Notes under the pieces: generated by a model | What the model was told of the DNA's origin: nothing | Databases searched by the model: none | The model's input: the letters and a program-made list of their open reading frames with translations, nothing else | Translations under genes and position numbers: made by a program | Source: an uncultured Bacteroides sp. | GTDB taxonomy: Bacteria > Bacteroidota > Bacteroidia > Bacteroidales > Bacteroidaceae | Assembly: GCA_947074195.1 (NCBI GenBank) | Contig: CAMTOS010000013.1 | Location: forward strand, 1 to 46,026 | DNA: 46,026 bases | Direction: 5' to 3' | Part shown: piece by piece, positions 25,024 to 34,826 of the stretch | Numbering within the stretch: position 1 is the stretch's first letter | How the letters are laid out: every line of letters starts with the position of its first letter

Positions 25024-27180
25024 ATGTATACTAAATACTATTTAGTTATACTGGTTTTTCTTTGTACTGTATCTGTTTATGCGCAGAATCAGAAAGATTC
25101 TTTGCAGGTTGTTGATATTCCGGAAGTTATAGTTTCGGGTACATCCTCTAACCGGCAACAGAAAAAATCTGCGCTACACATTGATGTGCTTCAGGATGAG
25201 TACCTGAAAAAACATTTCAATGGAAACATAGTACAGATGCTGGAAAATGTAGCCGGTATACAATCAATGGATATTGGTATGGGATTTTCTAAACCGATGA
25301 TTCGTGGTTTAGGGTTTAATCGCATAGCCGTATCCGAAAACGGAGTTAAACATGAAGGGCAGCAATGGGGCGCCGATCATGGTCTCGAAATAGATGCTTT
25401 TGATGTAGAAAATGTAAGAGTTCTGAAGGGACCTTCTTCATTAAGTCATGGTAGTGATGCCATGGGCGGAGTTATCGAAATTTTGCCACCAAACATGCCG
25501 GTCGATAATCAATTTTTCGGTTCTGCTTCGTTTCTAGGGAAGTCTGTGAATGAGTCTTTGGGAGGTTCCGTTATGCTGGGTTTCAAGAAAGATAACTTCA
25601 TGCTGCGGGCCCGGTATTCAGAATCTCATTTCGGAGATTATCGAATACCTACTGATACCATCATATATCTTACTCAGAAGATCCCGATATATGGAAAGAA
25701 GCTGAAAAACACTGCAGGAATGGAGCGAAATGCAAGCTTATTCTCTATGTATAGAAGCGGGCGTTATATGTCTAATTATTCTTTCAGTAATATCTATCAG
25801 AAAGTAGGTTTCTTTCCAGGTGCTCATGGAATTCCCGATTTATCGAGAATCGAAGATGATGGTAATAGCCGAAATATCGATCAGCCCAATAGTTTGGTAA
25901 ATCATTTTAAATTTACCACACTTCAGCAATATACGTTGAAAGATATCATATTCTCGGCCAATCTGGGATATCAATACAATCATCGGGAAGAGTGGAGTCA
26001 GTTTCATACTCATTATGGTGATCAGCCTGTACCTGCTGTTCATCCCGATAAAGAACTGGAGTTTAGATTGCATCTCATATCCGGTTCTTTTAAAGCTAAC
26101 TTTCTTCGTTCATCAAAATGGGAGAATGTTGTTGGTATCGATTTCCAGAAGCATCTTAATAATATAGGTGGATATTCATTTTTGCTTCCGAAGTATGATA
26201 AGTTTAATATGGGTGCTTACTGGATCAGCAACTGGCATATTACCGATAAACTTACCTTAACCGGCGGAATAAGATATGATTGGGGAAAGATAAATATCTC
26301 TTCTTATGAGGACCCTTATCTTCAGTCTTATTTATCCGGACAAGGTTATACTGAAAGCGAAATAGAAGATTACAGATGGCGAAGTTATCCTGTTAATAAG
26401 ACATTCGGAGATTATTCGGGTTCGTTGGGACTGGTTTGGATGCCCGATAAGCATAATATTATAAAGTTTAATATTGGCCGTAGTTTCAGATTGCCAGGTG
26501 CAAACGAACTGGCTTCGAATGGGATGCATCACGGAACATTCAGGCATGAGAAAGGTGACCCTTCTCTGAACTCTGAACGTGGCTGGCAAACAGATGCTTT
26601 ATATTCATTTAAATCGGGCATTGTACAACTGGATATTTCTCCATTCTTCAATTATTTTGAGAATTATATCTACCTCAAACCAACCGGTCAATGGTCTGTA
26701 TTGCCGCATGCCGGACAGGTGTATCAGTTCACTGGTGCATCGGCCATTCTTACCGGGAGTGAATTCAATTTCAGTCTCGATTTAACTAAGAATTTGTCGT
26801 ATCGATTTGGAGGTGAATATCTGTATACTTATAATCTGGATGAAAATACGGCTCTAAGTTATTCACCACCGGCTACTTTTACTAACGTATTAACATGGAA
26901 AACCCGAATATGGCAATTAGATCTGGAATGTAAGAATATATTAGCTCAAAACAGGGTTGCACGTAATGAAGATAAAACACCCGGAGCTACATTATTTAAT
27001 ATGAACGGATTTATTAATATTCCGATTGGAAAAGAGTATGCAAGTTTATCTTTTTCTATAAATAATATTTTTAATAAGAAGTATTACAATCATCTTAGTT
27101 TTTACAGGAAAATAGAGATTCCCGAACCGGGACGAAATTTTCAGTTATCATTAAATATTCCATTTACAATTATAAAATAA
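25024..27180 (+). CDS. TonB-dependent receptor, probable metal/zinc-type uptake
   Basis: The 718-residue outer-membrane receptor has a signal peptide (1-20, ending VYAQ), a TonB box-like IPEVIVSG, a plug (about 45-150: GLGFNRIAVSENGVKHEGQQ, LKGPSSLSHGSDAMGGVIEI) and a barrel. It lacks the carboxypeptidase-like domain of SusC and is much shorter, as in metal and siderophore receptors. An extracellular-looking region contains FHTHYG and AVHPDKELEFRLHL, which is rich in His. It resembles ZnuD-like receptors that import zinc. It is flanked by a His/Cys-rich membrane protein and a His-rich lipoprotein. Zinc is the best guess, but copper or haem cannot be excluded. Confidence 0.75.
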   Translation: MYTKYYLVILVFLCTVSVYAQNQKDSLQVVDIPEVIVSGTSSNRQQKKSALHIDVLQDEYLKKHFNGNIVQMLENVAGIQSMDIGMGFSKPMIRGLGFNRIAVSENGVKHEGQQWGADHGLEIDAFDVENVRVLKGPSSLSHGSDAMGGVIEILPPNMPVDNQFFGSASFLGKSVNESLGGSVMLGFKKDNFMLRARYSESHFGDYRIPTDTIIYLTQKIPIYGKKLKNTAGMERNASLFSMYRSGRYMSNYSFSNIYQKVGFFPGAHGIPDLSRIEDDGNSRNIDQPNSLVNHFKFTTLQQYTLKDIIFSANLGYQYNHREEWSQFHTHYGDQPVPAVHPDKELEFRLHLISGSFKANFLRSSKWENVVGIDFQKHLNNIGGYSFLLPKYDKFNMGAYWISNWHITDKLTLTGGIRYDWGKINISSYEDPYLQSYLSGQGYTESEIEDYRWRSYPVNKTFGDYSGSLGLVWMPDKHNIIKFNIGRSFRLPGANELASNGMHHGTFRHEKGDPSLNSERGWQTDALYSFKSGIVQLDISPFFNYFENYIYLKPTGQWSVLPHAGQVYQFTGASAILTGSEFNFSLDLTKNLSYRFGGEYLYTYNLDENTALSYSPPATFTNVLTWKTRIWQLDLECKNILAQNRVARNEDKTPGATLFNMNGFINIPIGKEYASLSFSINNIFNKKYYNHLSFYRKIEIPEPGRNFQLSLNIPFTIIK

Positions 27181-27185
27181 ACAAC

Positions 27186-27665
27186 ATGAAAAGAATTAAA
27201 TATATCTCAGTTTTTAGTTTGATGGCACTTTGTCTTTTATTCGTTACATCTTGCGATAATGATGAAACAGCTGATATAACCAAACCGCAAATTAATTTGA
27301 TAGAACCTTGCGAAGGCGATGAGTTATTGATAGGCGATGAACATGGTGTGCATTTTGAAGCAGAATTTGTGGATAATGTAATGTTGTCTTCATATATGAT
27401 TGAGATTCACAGTAATTTCAATGATCATAATCATGCCACACGTTCATCCGATGATGCAACTGTTGCATTTTCGTATAAAAAATCATTCGATCTTTCGGGT
27501 AAAGTAAATGCTTATGTTCATCATCATGACATTATTATTCCTGCAAATGCAACTCCGGGTAAATATCATCTGATGATTTATTGTACAGATGCTGCAGGGA
27601 ATGAATCATGGGTTGCGCGCAATATCGTACTTAGTCATACTGCAGGTGGCCATCACGATGAGTAA
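27186..27665 (+). CDS. DUF4625 His-rich lipoprotein
   Basis: This 159-residue lipoprotein (lipobox VTSC, Cys23) has an Ig-like beta-sandwich of the DUF4625 kind: KPQINLIEPCEGDELLIGDEHGVHFEAEFVDN and ending TDAAGNESWV. Histidine clusters occur at NFNDHNHAT, VHHHDI and HTAGGHHDE, suggesting metal binding at the cell surface. It starts 5 bp after the TonB receptor and so is co-transcribed. It may act as a surface metal catcher for the receptor, as other small surface lipoproteins do for their TonB partner. That role is inference. The family has no assigned biochemical function that I can state. Confidence 0.75.
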   Translation: MKRIKYISVFSLMALCLLFVTSCDNDETADITKPQINLIEPCEGDELLIGDEHGVHFEAEFVDNVMLSSYMIEIHSNFNDHNHATRSSDDATVAFSYKKSFDLSGKVNAYVHHHDIIIPANATPGKYHLMIYCTDAAGNESWVARNIVLSHTAGGHHDE

Positions 27666-27723
27666 TAAATTGTATAGATTGAATATTGAGCTTTAAAACA
27701 AAAAGTTATTGATCGGTTAAGCG

Positions 27724-27731
27724 TATATTTG
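27724..27731 (+). promoter_or_regulatory. -7 promoter box of the AraC gene at 27754
   Basis: TATATTTG lies 22 bp before the ATG at 27754, a consensus Bacteroidota -7 box. Confidence 0.6.
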
Positions 27732-27753
27732 CAGTAATACCAATAATGTTATT

Positions 27754-28575
27754 ATGGAACAACTGGATGTCTTTAATTGCTCTAATGTACTTATTGCAAG
27801 TTATTTCACAGATCAGCGTGATTGTGCGCACGAGAATCGTGAACATACATTAATCTATTTATGTTCCGGCGAACTTATCATTGAGGAACGTGGAGTAGAA
27901 ACTGTTTTGCATGCGGGTGAATGTGCCTTTATGAGACGCGATAACCAGATGTGGCTGAGAAAATGTATCATCGATAACCAGCCATATCATTCTGTTGTAC
28001 TAAAATTCTCAAAAGTTTTTCTGCGTGAATTCTATGAATCGCTTGATAAAGATTCAATTCCTATAAAGTCAAAGCGGGAAAAGATTAGTTTGAAGGTTCT
28101 TCCTAAGAATCGTCCGGATGTGAAAAGTCTCTTCGAATCTATCATTCCCTATTTTGATGCCGGCCATAAACCATCAGAGGAGGTCCTGAAACTGAAGATG
28201 ATTGAGGGTGTATATGCTCTTCTCAATACCGACATAAATCTATATGCTTCTTTATTCGATTTTGTAGAACCCTGGAAAATAGATATTCTCGATTATCTGA
28301 ATGAGAATTTCAAATATGATCTTTCCATGGAAGAAATAGCGAGTTATACCGGTAGAAGTCTGGCTACTTTTAAACGCGATTTCGCGAAGATTAGTGATAC
28401 GACTCCTCAGAAGTGGATTACGCAGAAGCGCCTCGAAGCAGCGCGCGAACTGATAAACTCAGGTAGAGGTAACATTACTGAAATTTGCTTTGATGTAGGT
28501 TTTAAAAACTTGTCTCACTTTTCAAAAATCTACAAAGACCGGTTTGGTGTTGCCCCTTCGTTTAAAACGATTTAA
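27754..28575 (+). CDS. AraC-family transcriptional regulator (ExsA-like N-terminus)
   Basis: The 273-residue protein has a cupin-like sensor (about residues 10-110, HTLIYLCSGELIIEERG) and a C-terminal double helix-turn-helix (about 175-273). The latter contains SMEEIASYTGRSLATFKRDF and ITEICFDVGFKNLSHFSKIY. The N-terminal region resembles the ExsA-type class. It is followed by a strong terminator and then, in the same direction, by a Tat-exported aldo/keto reductase, which may be its target. Regulator and oxidoreductase neighbours of this kind are common in Bacteroidota, often in redox or electrophile response. The ligand is unknown. Confidence 0.88.
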   Translation: MEQLDVFNCSNVLIASYFTDQRDCAHENREHTLIYLCSGELIIEERGVETVLHAGECAFMRRDNQMWLRKCIIDNQPYHSVVLKFSKVFLREFYESLDKDSIPIKSKREKISLKVLPKNRPDVKSLFESIIPYFDAGHKPSEEVLKLKMIEGVYALLNTDINLYASLFDFVEPWKIDILDYLNENFKYDLSMEEIASYTGRSLATFKRDFAKISDTTPQKWITQKRLEAARELINSGRGNITEICFDVGFKNLSHFSKIYKDRFGVAPSFKTI

Positions 28576-28590
28576 ATATAAAATTCTGAT

Positions 28591-28628
28591 AAACCCTTGT
28601 TGCAGTGCAGCAAGGGTTTATTTTTTTC
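28591..28628 (+). terminator. Rho-independent terminator after the AraC gene
   Basis: AAACCCTTGTTGC (28591-28603) pairs with GCAGCAAGGGTTT (28607-28619) with one wobble and an AGT loop, followed by A and then eight T. Confidence 0.85.
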
Positions 28629-28694
28629 TTCTAAAAGATCTTTCTAACAAAATGATCTGAGCTGTATAACAAAGCCAGCCCTGAGGCTATCTCC

Positions 28695-28702
28695 TATCTT
28701 TG
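28695..28702 (+). promoter_or_regulatory. -7 promoter box of the aldo/keto reductase
   Basis: TATCTTTG lies 39 bp before the ATG at 28742. Confidence 0.55.
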
Positions 28703-28741
28703 TCAGCATATTAATATGAATAACGATTAACTACAAATAGT

Positions 28742-29905
28742 ATGGAGGAGAACAAAGATAACAATATCAGTCGCCGCGGCTTTCTGAAAACCGCTACACT
28801 GGCAGGTGCTGCCATGAGTCTACCTTTTGGATTGAACAAGGTTTTTGGTGCCGAAACAGGGATGACCAGTCTGTTTAGCGAAAACAATGATGCTTCTGAT
28901 GCCTTGCCTGTACGTACACTCGGTAGTGGGAAAGCTGCTTTCGACGTTTCGGCATTAGGCTTCGGAGTGATGGGGATGACCTATAATCGTAGTTACCATC
29001 CTGATAAGAAACAGTGTATACGTTTACTTCATCAGGCTGTTGATCGTGGGGTAACACTTTTTGATACTGCTATTATTTACGGACCGATATCTAATGAACT
29101 ATTAGCCGGAGAGGCTTTGTCTGAATATAAAAATAAAATCAATGTAACCACCAAGTTCGGTCACGAAGTTATCGATGGTAAATCTACAGGCCGCCAGGAT
29201 AGTCGCCCGGCAACCGTTCGTCAGTATTGCGAAGATTCATTGCGGCGATTGCGCATCGATTCCATTCCTATGTTCTATCAGCACCGCTTCGATCCGAAAA
29301 CACCTATAGAAGAAGTGGCATCCACTATCTCCGATCTGATAAAAGAAGGAAAAATTCAGCGATGGGGAATGTGCGAAGTCGGTCTGGATGTCATTCGTAA
29401 AGCACATGCCGTTTGTCCGCTGACCGCTATTCAGAGTGAGTATCATTTGATGCACAGACTAGTTGAGGAAAACGGCATACTCGATATTTGCAAAGAGTTA
29501 GGCATTGGCTTTGTGCCTTACAGTCCTATAAACCGTGGATTTTTGGGTGGAACGCTCAACGAATATACTCAGTTCGATACAACAAATGATAACCGCCAAA
29601 CGTTGCCTCGTTTTCAACCCGATGCAATGCGTGCCAATACTCGTATCTTAAACATCATCCAGCATTTTGGCCATACTCGTGGCATGACTTCCTCACAGGT
29701 TGCATTAGGATGGCTCATGCAGAAAGCTCCATGGGTGGTGCCGATTCCGGGAACAACCAAACTATCGCATTTGGATGAAAATCTGAATACCCTTACCTTT
29801 AATTGTTCTCCGGAAGAATGGAAATCACTGGAAGATGAAGTGGCAACGATTGCCGTGGTTGGCGATCGGTATAATGCCGAACAGCAAAGACAAGTGGGAT
29901 ACTAA
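28742..29905 (+). CDS. Tat-exported aldo/keto reductase
   Basis: The 387-residue protein begins with a twin-arginine signal (SRRGFLK at residues 10-16, then a hydrophobic stretch), so it should be folded with cofactor before export. The AKR barrel shows the catalytic tetrad: Asp108 and Tyr113 (LFDTAIIYGP), Lys138 (TTKFG) and His181 (YQHRF). GEALSEYKNKINVTTKFG and PIPGTTKLSHLDENL fit the yakC/IolS-type subfamily. It would reduce an aldehyde or ketone with NADPH; the substrate is unknown, and NADPH outside the cytoplasm is puzzling, so the protein may carry its cofactor tightly. It follows an AraC-family gene, a likely regulator. Confidence 0.9.
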   Translation: MEENKDNNISRRGFLKTATLAGAAMSLPFGLNKVFGAETGMTSLFSENNDASDALPVRTLGSGKAAFDVSALGFGVMGMTYNRSYHPDKKQCIRLLHQAVDRGVTLFDTAIIYGPISNELLAGEALSEYKNKINVTTKFGHEVIDGKSTGRQDSRPATVRQYCEDSLRRLRIDSIPMFYQHRFDPKTPIEEVASTISDLIKEGKIQRWGMCEVGLDVIRKAHAVCPLTAIQSEYHLMHRLVEENGILDICKELGIGFVPYSPINRGFLGGTLNEYTQFDTTNDNRQTLPRFQPDAMRANTRILNIIQHFGHTRGMTSSQVALGWLMQKAPWVVPIPGTTKLSHLDENLNTLTFNCSPEEWKSLEDEVATIAVVGDRYNAEQQRQVGY

Positions 29906-30116
29906 TTAATGGGTATAAACTTGCTCATTCATTATAAATAGTTAGTCAAAAGAGGTTGGCGTACCTATATTTAGTTATAAAGACAGGAGGAATCCTTAAG
30001 AAATACCTATAAAAGGCGATTTCGTATTATTTGGATAATAACGACTTTTGCAGTGCAAATAAAAAGATATCGGTGGAGTGCTGAAAAGCCTTCCATCAGA
30101 GTTATAAACGTTATTA

Positions 30117-32516
30117 ATGAATACAAAATTGATTACACGGAATTTCAAAAAGATTTCTCTTTTGTCTTTTCTTCTATTGTTTTCTCTCATCGTTTTCGGT
30201 CAAAACAGAAATGGGATTGTTTTTGGTAAGGTAATTTCTTCGGATAAAGAAATCATTGAATATGCTACAGTGCATTTAAAAGGAACGTCCTTTGGTGCAG
30301 TTACCAATGAAAAGGGTCTGTACGAACTCTCTGCTCCTGCCGGAAAATATACTCTTGTTGTTTCTATCTTAGGCTATGAAACAGTCGAAAAAGAAATTCA
30401 ACTGGTTATCGGTTCGAAAATTAAAGAAAACATCACAATTACTCCTCAGTCAGAACAACTTGGCGAAGTACTTGTTGTTGCCAGCAATGTCAGTCGTCTG
30501 AACCGTTCAGCCTACAATGCAATCGCTATCGATGCTAAAGCGCTGCAAAACTCAACAAGCAGTTTAAGTGAAGCATTGGCACAAGCTCCCGGGATGAAAA
30601 TCCGCGAATCGGGTGGAGTAGGTTCTGATATGCAGCTGATGATGGATGGTTTTAACGGAAAACACATCAAAATCTTTATCGATGGTGTGCCACAGGAAGG
30701 TGTGGGCAGCTCTTTTAGTCTGAACAACATCCCTGTAAACTATGCCGAGCGCATTGAAATCTATAAAGGGGTAGTTCCCGTAGGTTTCGGTACAGATGCT
30801 ATCGGTGGTGTCATTAATATCGTTACAAAAAAGAATCAGAATAAGTGGTTCATCGACGGATCTTACTCATATGGTTCGTTCAATACACATCGTTCAAATA
30901 TCAATTTCGGTCAGTCATTCGGAAACGGTTTCACTTATGAAATCAATGCTTTCCAAAACTATTCCGATAACAATTACTCTGTAGATACATCTGTAAAAGA
31001 CTTTGAGACAGGTGCTATCAATAAACGCCTTATCGAGCGTGTAAAGCGTTTCAACGATACTTATCATAATGAAGCGGTAGTTGGTAAAATCGGATTTATC
31101 AATAAAAGCTGGGCCGATCGTCTGATGTTTGGATTTACATGGTCTAACATGTACAAAGAAATTCAGACCGGTGTTCGTCAGGAAATTGTGTTCGGTGACA
31201 AACATCGCAAAGGACATTCTTTGATGCCTTCTGTGGAATATAGCAAACGCGATCTGATTGCTAAAGGCCTTGACTTGTCGCTTACCTTCAACTATAATAA
31301 GAATATTACTCAGAATGTAGATACGGCTTCTTATGAGTATAACTGGCGTGGCGAAAAACGCGAACTTCGCTTACCGGGTGAACAGGCATATCAGCATGTT
31401 GAGTCGGACAATACCAACTGGAACGGTACGGCTACACTTACTTATCGTATCAATGCCAAACAAAGCATTACTTTCAACCATGTAATGAATATCTTCCACC
31501 GTAACAATCGCTCTCTTCTTGTTGATTCAGAATCGGCAGCCAATGCCATTGCAAAAGAGACAAAAAAGAACATCAGCGGATTATCTTATCGCCTGATGCC
31601 AAGCGATCGCTGGAACTTCTCTGTATTCGGTAAATATTACAATCAGCATATTTCTGGCCCGATGGCTACCTCAAGTGCTCTTGATGAATATGTGCGCACT
31701 TCAAAATCGGTCGATGCATTTGGTTATGGTGTAGCAGGAACTTATTTTATCACAAAAGGTATTCAGGCAAAATTCTCTTACGAGAAAGCCTACCGTCTTC
31801 CTACCAATGATGAGATGTTTGGTGACGAAGATCTTGAGTCGGGCGACATCGCTCTGAAGCCGGAAAACAGCGATAATCTGAATGTGAATCTTAGTTATAC
31901 CAAGAACTTCGGAAAGAATGCCATCTATCTGGAAACCGGATTTGTATACCGCAATACCAACGATTATATTCAGCGTAACATTACCAGTCTGAGCGGTGGT
32001 AAATATGGCGCAACCTATATTAATCACGGAAAAGTAAAGACACTGGGATGCAACATCTCTGCCAACTATAACTATTCGAAATGGTTCAGTGTGGGAGGAA
32101 ATTATACACTGATGAACATCCGCGATAATGTAAAAACTGTAACCGGAACAACTCAGGAAAGCCTGACATACAAAGCACGTATTCCAAACATACCTTATCA
32201 GTTTGCCAATATGTTTGCTTCTTTCTTCTGGAATGATCTTGGCGGAAAAGGCAATAAACTTACGGTGACTTACGACAATAACTATATGCACCACTTCCCG
32301 CTTTATTCAGAAGTATTGGGAAATGATTCAGAGTTTGTCGTTCCAACACAGTTCTCGCACAATCTGACAGTATCATACGGTATTCAGAATAACAGATACA
32401 ACTTCTCATTCGAATGTCAGAACTTTACTGATGAGAAACTATATGACAACTTCAGTCTTCAAAAAGCCGGAAGAGCCTTTTATGGCAAAGTAAGAGTTTA
32501 TTTCGGCAGCAAATAA
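30117..32516 (+). CDS. TonB-dependent receptor, XusA-like
   Basis: This 799-residue outer-membrane receptor has a signal peptide (ending IVFGQ, about residue 29), a carboxypeptidase-regulatory-like domain (about 33-115), a TonB box-like region ([11 protein letters not shown]) and a plug (about 125-235, [36 protein letters not shown]). The barrel ends [11 protein letters not shown]. The next gene encodes a DUF4374 lipoprotein. This pairing is that of the Bacteroides Xus system (XusA receptor with XusB), which takes up ferric enterobactin-type xenosiderophores. I infer a similar iron-siderophore function. The PepSY partner lies nearby but on the other strand. I saw no convincing Fur box or riboswitch in the 211-bp upstream region. 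Confidence 0.75.
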   Translation: MNTKLITRNFKKISLLSFLLLFSLIVFGQNRNGIVFGKVISSDKEIIEYATVHLKGTSFGAVTNEKGLYELSAPAGKYTLVVSILGYETVEKEIQLVIGSKIKENITITPQSEQLGEVLVVASNVSRLNRSAYNAIAIDAKALQNSTSSLSEALAQAPGMKIRESGGVGSDMQLMMDGFNGKHIKIFIDGVPQEGVGSSFSLNNIPVNYAERIEIYKGVVPVGFGTDAIGGVINIVTKKNQNKWFIDGSYSYGSFNTHRSNINFGQSFGNGFTYEINAFQNYSDNNYSVDTSVKDFETGAINKRLIERVKRFNDTYHNEAVVGKIGFINKSWADRLMFGFTWSNMYKEIQTGVRQEIVFGDKHRKGHSLMPSVEYSKRDLIAKGLDLSLTFNYNKNITQNVDTASYEYNWRGEKRELRLPGEQAYQHVESDNTNWNGTATLTYRINAKQSITFNHVMNIFHRNNRSLLVDSESAANAIAKETKKNISGLSYRLMPSDRWNFSVFGKYYNQHISGPMATSSALDEYVRTSKSVDAFGYGVAGTYFITKGIQAKFSYEKAYRLPTNDEMFGDEDLESGDIALKPENSDNLNVNLSYTKNFGKNAIYLETGFVYRNTNDYIQRNITSLSGGKYGATYINHGKVKTLGCNISANYNYSKWFSVGGNYTLMNIRDNVKTVTGTTQESLTYKARIPNIPYQFANMFASFFWNDLGGKGNKLTVTYDNNYMHHFPLYSEVLGNDSEFVVPTQFSHNLTVSYGIQNNRYNFSFECQNFTDEKLYDNFSLQKAGRAFYGKVRVYFGSK

Positions 32517-32548
32517 TAATGAATAATATAACATTAAAACATACTTCA

Positions 32549-33931
32549 ATGAAAAAAAGAAATCTACACTTGGGTCTTTTCGGTTTAGCTCTTATGGGTT
32601 TAACAACATCTTGTAGCGAAGATTTTGTAAACGATGGTGGTAACAACAACGAAAGCGGCAACGAAACAGCATTTGTGGTAGCAGCTACTCTTGGCGAAGC
32701 AAACAAACTGTTGAAAAGCGATGTGCTTAACGGTGGAACAATCTCTGCTTATGACAATGGTAGAGTAACCGACCTGGGTACAACATGGATTTTCTATAAA
32801 GATCAATATCTGTATCGTTTGGTTTATAATCAGGGAAATGCAGGTCTGTCTTCTTCATATCAGATGACTGCCGGTGGTTCTATCGAAGAGCGCGATTACA
32901 CTTACGAAATCCCTCGTTTTACTGCAAACGGTATTTACGATAACTATATCATCACTTCATCTACCGGTGATTTAAATTCATCTTATGCCGATGAGAATGG
33001 CTATTTGCCAAAAGGTTTCCTTTTCTCTTATCTTGATGTTGAGAAAGAAACTCTTCGTACAAACAGCGAAACTATCTTCTCTGAAAACTACCTGGGCAAT
33101 GGTGAGTATGTAACTTTGGCGGGTTATGTACAAGCTGGAAGCAAAGTGTTTACGGCACCAATTCCAATGGGTTTGAGCCAGTATGGTGTTAAAGCTAACA
33201 ATGGTGAATATGTAATTTATCCAGAATTAGTAAAAACTGAATCGGGTGGTAGTGCAAGTAGCGCTTATGTTGAAGGCGAACTACAGTGGACTCAGCATCC
33301 AAACGAAGCCTATGTTGCCATCTATAACAACATAGACTTTACAAATCCTAAATTAATTAAGACAGATAAAATCAGCTATGCATGTGGTCGCTACCGTTCA
33401 CAATACTACCAGTCAATCTGGGCAGCAGACAATGGCGATATCTATGTATTCTCTCCAAGCTACGCTAAGACAATGACAGCTTCTGTACAGCAAACTACTT
33501 TGCCAGCAGGGGTGGTTCGTATCAATGCAGGTACTGAAGAATTCGATGCAGATTACTATTGCAACCTTGAGGAGCAGACAAACGGAAAATCATTCCTTCG
33601 CTGCTGGCACATTGCAGAAGATTACTTCCTGATGCTAATGTACGACAGACCATTGACTGAAACAGGTTTCGTTGCTACTGAACTTGCCGTATTCCAGGGC
33701 TCAACAAAGAAACTGACTTATGTTTCGGGTATTCCTTCGGCTGATGTATTGTCAGGTTTTGGTAATACTCCACACGTAGAAGATGGCAAGGTTTATGTAT
33801 CTATCGCAACAACTGATGCAGATCAGCCAGCAATTTACGAAGTAGATCCAACTACAGCAGTTGCAACTAAAGGCCTGGTAGTAGAATCAGACGCAGTAAC
33901 AGCAGTAGGTAAGCTGTCTTACAGAAATTAA
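32549..33931 (+). CDS. DUF4374 surface lipoprotein, XusB-like
   Basis: The 460-residue protein has a lipoprotein signal (lipobox TTSC) when started at ATG 32549; the ATG at 32519 would add ten residues and is less likely. The rest is a beta-propeller typical of DUF4374: repeated strands such as [37 protein letters not shown] and [15 protein letters not shown]4374 includes XusB, a lipoprotein that binds ferric enterobactin and hands it to its TonB receptor. The gene is 32 bp after the receptor gene in the same direction, so co-transcription is likely. A terminator follows at 33974. The siderophore-binding role is inferred by homology and context. Confidence 0.75.
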   Translation: MKKRNLHLGLFGLALMGLTTSCSEDFVNDGGNNNESGNETAFVVAATLGEANKLLKSDVLNGGTISAYDNGRVTDLGTTWIFYKDQYLYRLVYNQGNAGLSSSYQMTAGGSIEERDYTYEIPRFTANGIYDNYIITSSTGDLNSSYADENGYLPKGFLFSYLDVEKETLRTNSETIFSENYLGNGEYVTLAGYVQAGSKVFTAPIPMGLSQYGVKANNGEYVIYPELVKTESGGSASSAYVEGELQWTQHPNEAYVAIYNNIDFTNPKLIKTDKISYACGRYRSQYYQSIWAADNGDIYVFSPSYAKTMTASVQQTTLPAGVVRINAGTEEFDADYYCNLEEQTNGKSFLRCWHIAEDYFLMLMYDRPLTETGFVATELAVFQGSTKKLTYVSGIPSADVLSGFGNTPHVEDGKVYVSIATTDADQPAIYEVDPTTAVATKGLVVESDAVTAVGKLSYRN

Positions 33932-33973
33932 ACCTATAACGTTTCAACGAATCGTTTTTTATTTGCAAAGAGT

Positions 33974-34017
33974 ATCTTCCTGCTCCCGCATATCCTGCGG
34001 AGTCAGGAAGATTTTTC
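33974..34017 (+). terminator. Rho-independent terminator after the DUF4374 gene
   Basis: ATCTTCCTG (33974-33982) pairs with CAGGAAGAT (34004-34012), with an inner CGC/GCG stem, and TTTTTC follows. It lies just before the convergent DUF3828-like gene. Confidence 0.75.
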
Positions 34018-34052
34018 TTTTTGGTAAAGCTGATATTTCAGTCAGATGGATT

Positions 34053-34466
34053 CTAATGATTATACATTTTATTGCTGATAATCTCATCAATAACTCTCTG
34101 CGCGCCAATTGTTTTCAATTTCAGAATGATGACTCCTTTATGTCCCATATCATTATAATACACTTCATATAAATCATTACTGATCTGTTTAATCTCTTCT
34201 ACCTCCTGTTTATCTTCCGGACCATCCTGATATTCTGAACGGAAATACCATGTAGCATAACAATTTCCTGTCTCACAATCATAGTTGTACTTCTCCGACA
34301 AAAATTTCAGCATTTTTTCAGAACACACTTTATCCCACTCATGCACAATGTGTTTATTCCTAAAGACATAATCGTCATAGAAGACGGAAATAAACTCTGC
34401 ATCTTTATTTGTATTTTGAATGCATAAAGATAAAGTCGAAAATATTAAACAAATGAATGTTAGCAT
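34053..34466 (-). CDS. DUF3828-like small exported protein
   Basis: The 137-residue protein has a hydrophobic N-terminus (1-16) that looks like a short signal peptide, followed by a domain with CSEKMLKFLSEKYNYDCETG, CYATWYFRSEYQDGPEDKQEV and YYNDMGHKGVIILKLK. These are features I associate with DUF3828 in Bacteroidota, a family of small exported proteins of unknown function. Cysteines in YDCETGNCYA could form a disulfide. It lies between the DUF4374 gene and the PepSY gene, convergent with the former. A -7 box occurs on its strand at 34519-34512. Whether it belongs to the siderophore locus or is an insertion into it is not known. Confidence 0.7.
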   Translation of the reverse strand: MLTFICLIFSTLSLCIQNTNKDAEFISVFYDDYVFRNKHIVHEWDKVCSEKMLKFLSEKYNYDCETGNCYATWYFRSEYQDGPEDKQEVEEIKQISNDLYEVYYNDMGHKGVIILKLKTIGAQRVIDEIISNKMYNH

Positions 34467-34511
34467 ATCATTAACGGGATATTAATTAATACTTTTCTTT
34501 TGGTAGATATA

Positions 34512-34519
34512 CAAAATTA
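34512..34519 (-). promoter_or_regulatory. -7 promoter box of the DUF3828-like gene
   Basis: On the minus strand this reads TAATTTTG, 46 bp before the start at 34466. Confidence 0.45.
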
Positions 34520-34590
34520 GAATTTTAATTGATGTTCATTTAAATTTCGGGACAAATTATACTATTGTTCAGGTAGATATAATTCGGTTT

Positions 34591-34678
34591 TCAGCAAGCG
34601 CTTCCTTGCTTGCTGACGAGCTATTGCCAGAAAGCCAGAAAGCGCTTGCCAGTGTGCTGACAAACGCTTCCTGATATA
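34591..34678. repeat. Degenerate tandem array, four 22-bp units (type 1)
   Basis: Units at 34591, 34613, 34635 and 34657 share a core around AAGCGCTTSC. For example AAGCGCTT at 34596 and 34640 and AAACGCTT at 34662 are 44 and 22 bp apart. Several units are partly palindromic. There is no gene in 34467-34808; this array and the next fill much of it. Confidence 0.55.
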
Positions 34679-34744
34679 GTGATTTTTGGAGTTTTGTATA
34701 TGGTTGATATACAGTATGTTAAAGCCTTTGGTTTTCCCCGAATT

Positions 34745-34826
34745 ACTTTAACCTTTAAGTAAAGTTACTTAAAGTATTGAATAACTCTACGCAAAGGTTT
34801 AAGTAAAGTTACTTAAAGTATGTCCT
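34745..34826. repeat. Tandem array, two 44-bp copies built on 22-bp units (type 2)
   Basis: A 24-bp sequence beginning TTTAAGTAAAGTTACTT is identical at 34754-34777 and 34798-34821. Each copy contains the near-perfect palindrome TTTAAGTAA-AG-TTACTTAAA. The second copy covers the stop codon and last residues of the PepSY gene. The sequence differs from the array at 34591, but the 22-bp spacing is the same. Confidence 0.65.

Noticed and set aside
29906..30116. Possible riboswitch (cobalamin or similar) before the TonB receptor
   Set aside because: I found no conserved box or stem expected for a cobalamin, TPP or FMN riboswitch in this 211-bp region.
34591..34826. Possible CRISPR array
   Set aside because: Units are contiguous 22-bp degenerate repeats without unique spacers, and no cas gene is present.
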